Of a stretch of 21,393 nt of DNA, positions 20,421 through 21,393 are shown in pieces. The notes beneath the pieces are model-generated. The model did no database searches. It had not been told where the DNA came from and saw nothing but the letters and a program-made list of their open reading frames with translations. Every line of letters starts with the position of its first letter. Positions within the stretch are counted from its first letter, which is position 1. A program made the translations under genes and the position numbers. Origin of the DNA: an uncultured Prevotellaceae bacterium (GTDB lineage: Bacteria; Bacteroidota; Bacteroidia; Bacteroidales; Bacteroidaceae); assembly GCA_947176655.1 (NCBI GenBank), contig CAMWRK010000008.1, forward strand, positions 1-21,393. Reading direction: 5' to 3'.

Positions 20421-21393
20421 TCAGTCTTCCACGCGCATTGGCATGAGCAGCATGATGAGTTCTTCGTTTTCATTTTCCTGAGCCGGGCGTACCAGACCTG
20501 GGCGGCTTGGGTCGGCAAGTTCCAGAATGATGTTCTCGCAGTCCAAGATATTGCATATCTCAATGAGGAACTGGCATGAGAATCCTATGCTGATGGGATT
20601 GTTGGTGTATTCGCATGTAAGGAACTCTTCCGCGCTGGTTGCATATTCGTTGTCCTGTCCTGTGAGATGCACGTTGTTGCTGCTCAGTTCCAGTTTGACG
20701 AGTCCGCTGCTTTGGTTGCAACATACGCTGACACGTTTCAGCGCACTTGCAAATGCCTGACGGTCTATGGTTGCATGATAGGGGTTGCTTGTCGGGATGA
20801 CGGCATTGTAGTTGGGGTAATTGCCTTCAATCAGACGGAAGTGCATGGTCATGTCTTCTGTTGTGACGGTAGCGCGGTCGTTGGTGTAGACTATGCTTAT
20901 GTCATTCTCCGCCTTGTTGATTACGCCTTTCAGTATTGTGGCGACTTTCTTTGGCAGGATGAAACTTCCGGTAAAACCTGGCTGTATATTGCGGTTTATG
21001 TTCTTGACCAGTTTGCGTCCGTCTGTGCCGGCAAAAATAAGATGGTCTGGTTTGATGTCGAAGAAAATGCCGTTCATGACCAGACGGACTTCGTCGTTTG
21101 CGGTGGCAAAGAGCGAACGGTTGATGCCGGAGAGCAACATTTCGGCAGATATGCTCAGTGTGTTGCCTTCACTGACAGGGCGTGGTTCCGGATATGGCTC
21201 TGCACTTTGTGCCATTATGGAGAACTGTCCGCTACCGTGTTTGCCCCTGAGTTCGAAGGTGTTTTCATTAAGTTCCAACGTGATAGGTTGCTCGGGTATT
21301 TCGCGCAGGCTTTCCATCAGCGTTTTGGCCGGAACACAGAACTGGCCGCCACCGTCATGCTCGAGGACAGGCAGGTTGGTGATGTAGCATTTT
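20421..21393 (-). CDS. dnaN: DNA polymerase III beta subunit (sliding clamp), 5' end beyond the window
   Basis: Ring-shaped clamp that holds polymerase and repair proteins on DNA. The open frame continues past the internal ATG at 21317 to the window edge (ITNLPVLEHDGGGQFCVPAKTLMESL), so about 50 residues or somewhat more are missing at the N-terminus. Visible DnaN features: AKTLMESLREIPEQPITLEL, YPEPRPV, FATANDEVRLVMNGIFFDI, DGRKLV, FRLIEGNYPNYNAVIP, RVSVCCNQSSGLVKLEL and the C-terminal LMLLMPMRV that lines the partner-binding pocket (here LIMLLMPMRVED). It heads the six-gene cluster ending in tilS; its promoter is outside the window. Confidence 0.96.
   Translation of the reverse strand, partial: KCYITNLPVLEHDGGGQFCVPAKTLMESLREIPEQPITLELNENTFELRGKHGSGQFSIMAQSAEPYPEPRPVSEGNTLSISAEMLLSGINRSLFATANDEVRLVMNGIFFDIKPDHLIFAGTDGRKLVKNINRNIQPGFTGSFILPKKVATILKGVINKAENDISIVYTNDRATVTTEDMTMHFRLIEGNYPNYNAVIPTSNPYHATIDRQAFASALKRVSVCCNQSSGLVKLELSSNNVHLTGQDNEYATSAEEFLTCEYTNNPISIGFSCQFLIEICNILDCENIILELADPSRPGLVRPAQENENEELIMLLMPMRVED

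Overview
The window reads as a chromosomal core segment from a member of the Bacteroidales (phylum Bacteroidota), with a Prevotellaceae/Bacteroidaceae-like flavour. Evidence: repeated promoters of the phylum type (a TTTG- or TTGG-like -33 box and a TAnnTTTG -7 box); a ribosomal protein S16 with a long Ala/Glu/Lys-rich tail; and phylum-specific families (PorD/DUF4835, a DUF6452/DUF6048-like pair). No phage, insertion sequence, CRISPR array or defence island is visible. The genus is inference.

Left part (1-3230, all minus strand): the 5' end of prs (ribose-phosphate pyrophosphokinase) with an apparent single-base frameshift; a degenerate thiamine-phosphate-synthase-like gene with its own promoter; rpsP with promoter and terminator; and a recF - DUF721 (DciA-like) pair. 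Divergently from recF run a TPR membrane protein and ribH (3363-4559, plus). A long hairpin at 4584-4631 separates ribH from a small membrane locus on the minus strand that looks like one gene split by a frameshift.

Middle part (5288-13984, minus): an 8.6 kb gene train bracketed by a promoter at 13977 and a terminator at 5288. Order: GT2 glycosyltransferase, lipoprotein (DUF6452-like), predicted beta-barrel (DUF6048-like), ApbE flavin transferase, Crp/Fnr-like regulator, a single reading frame joining an M3 peptidase (Dcp) to a dCMP deaminase, a CtpA-type S41 protease, and Dtd.

RNA island (14056-14534): plus-strand SRP RNA followed after about four bases by tRNA-Thr(TGT), with promoter and terminator; convergent minus-strand tRNA-Cys(GCA) with its own promoter and terminator. 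The two RNA promoters share an identical 19-base -7/start-site block, partly shared by rpsP.

Right part (14573-21393, minus): a tight six-gene train dnaN (5' truncated by the window edge) - DEDDh exonuclease - coaBC - porD - recN - tilS, combining replication/repair, coenzyme A synthesis and tRNA modification. I found no clear previously undescribed system. The points most worth checking are the Dcp-deaminase fusion, the substituted catalytic residues in the CoaC half of CoaBC, the two apparent frameshifts, and the shared stable-RNA promoter module.
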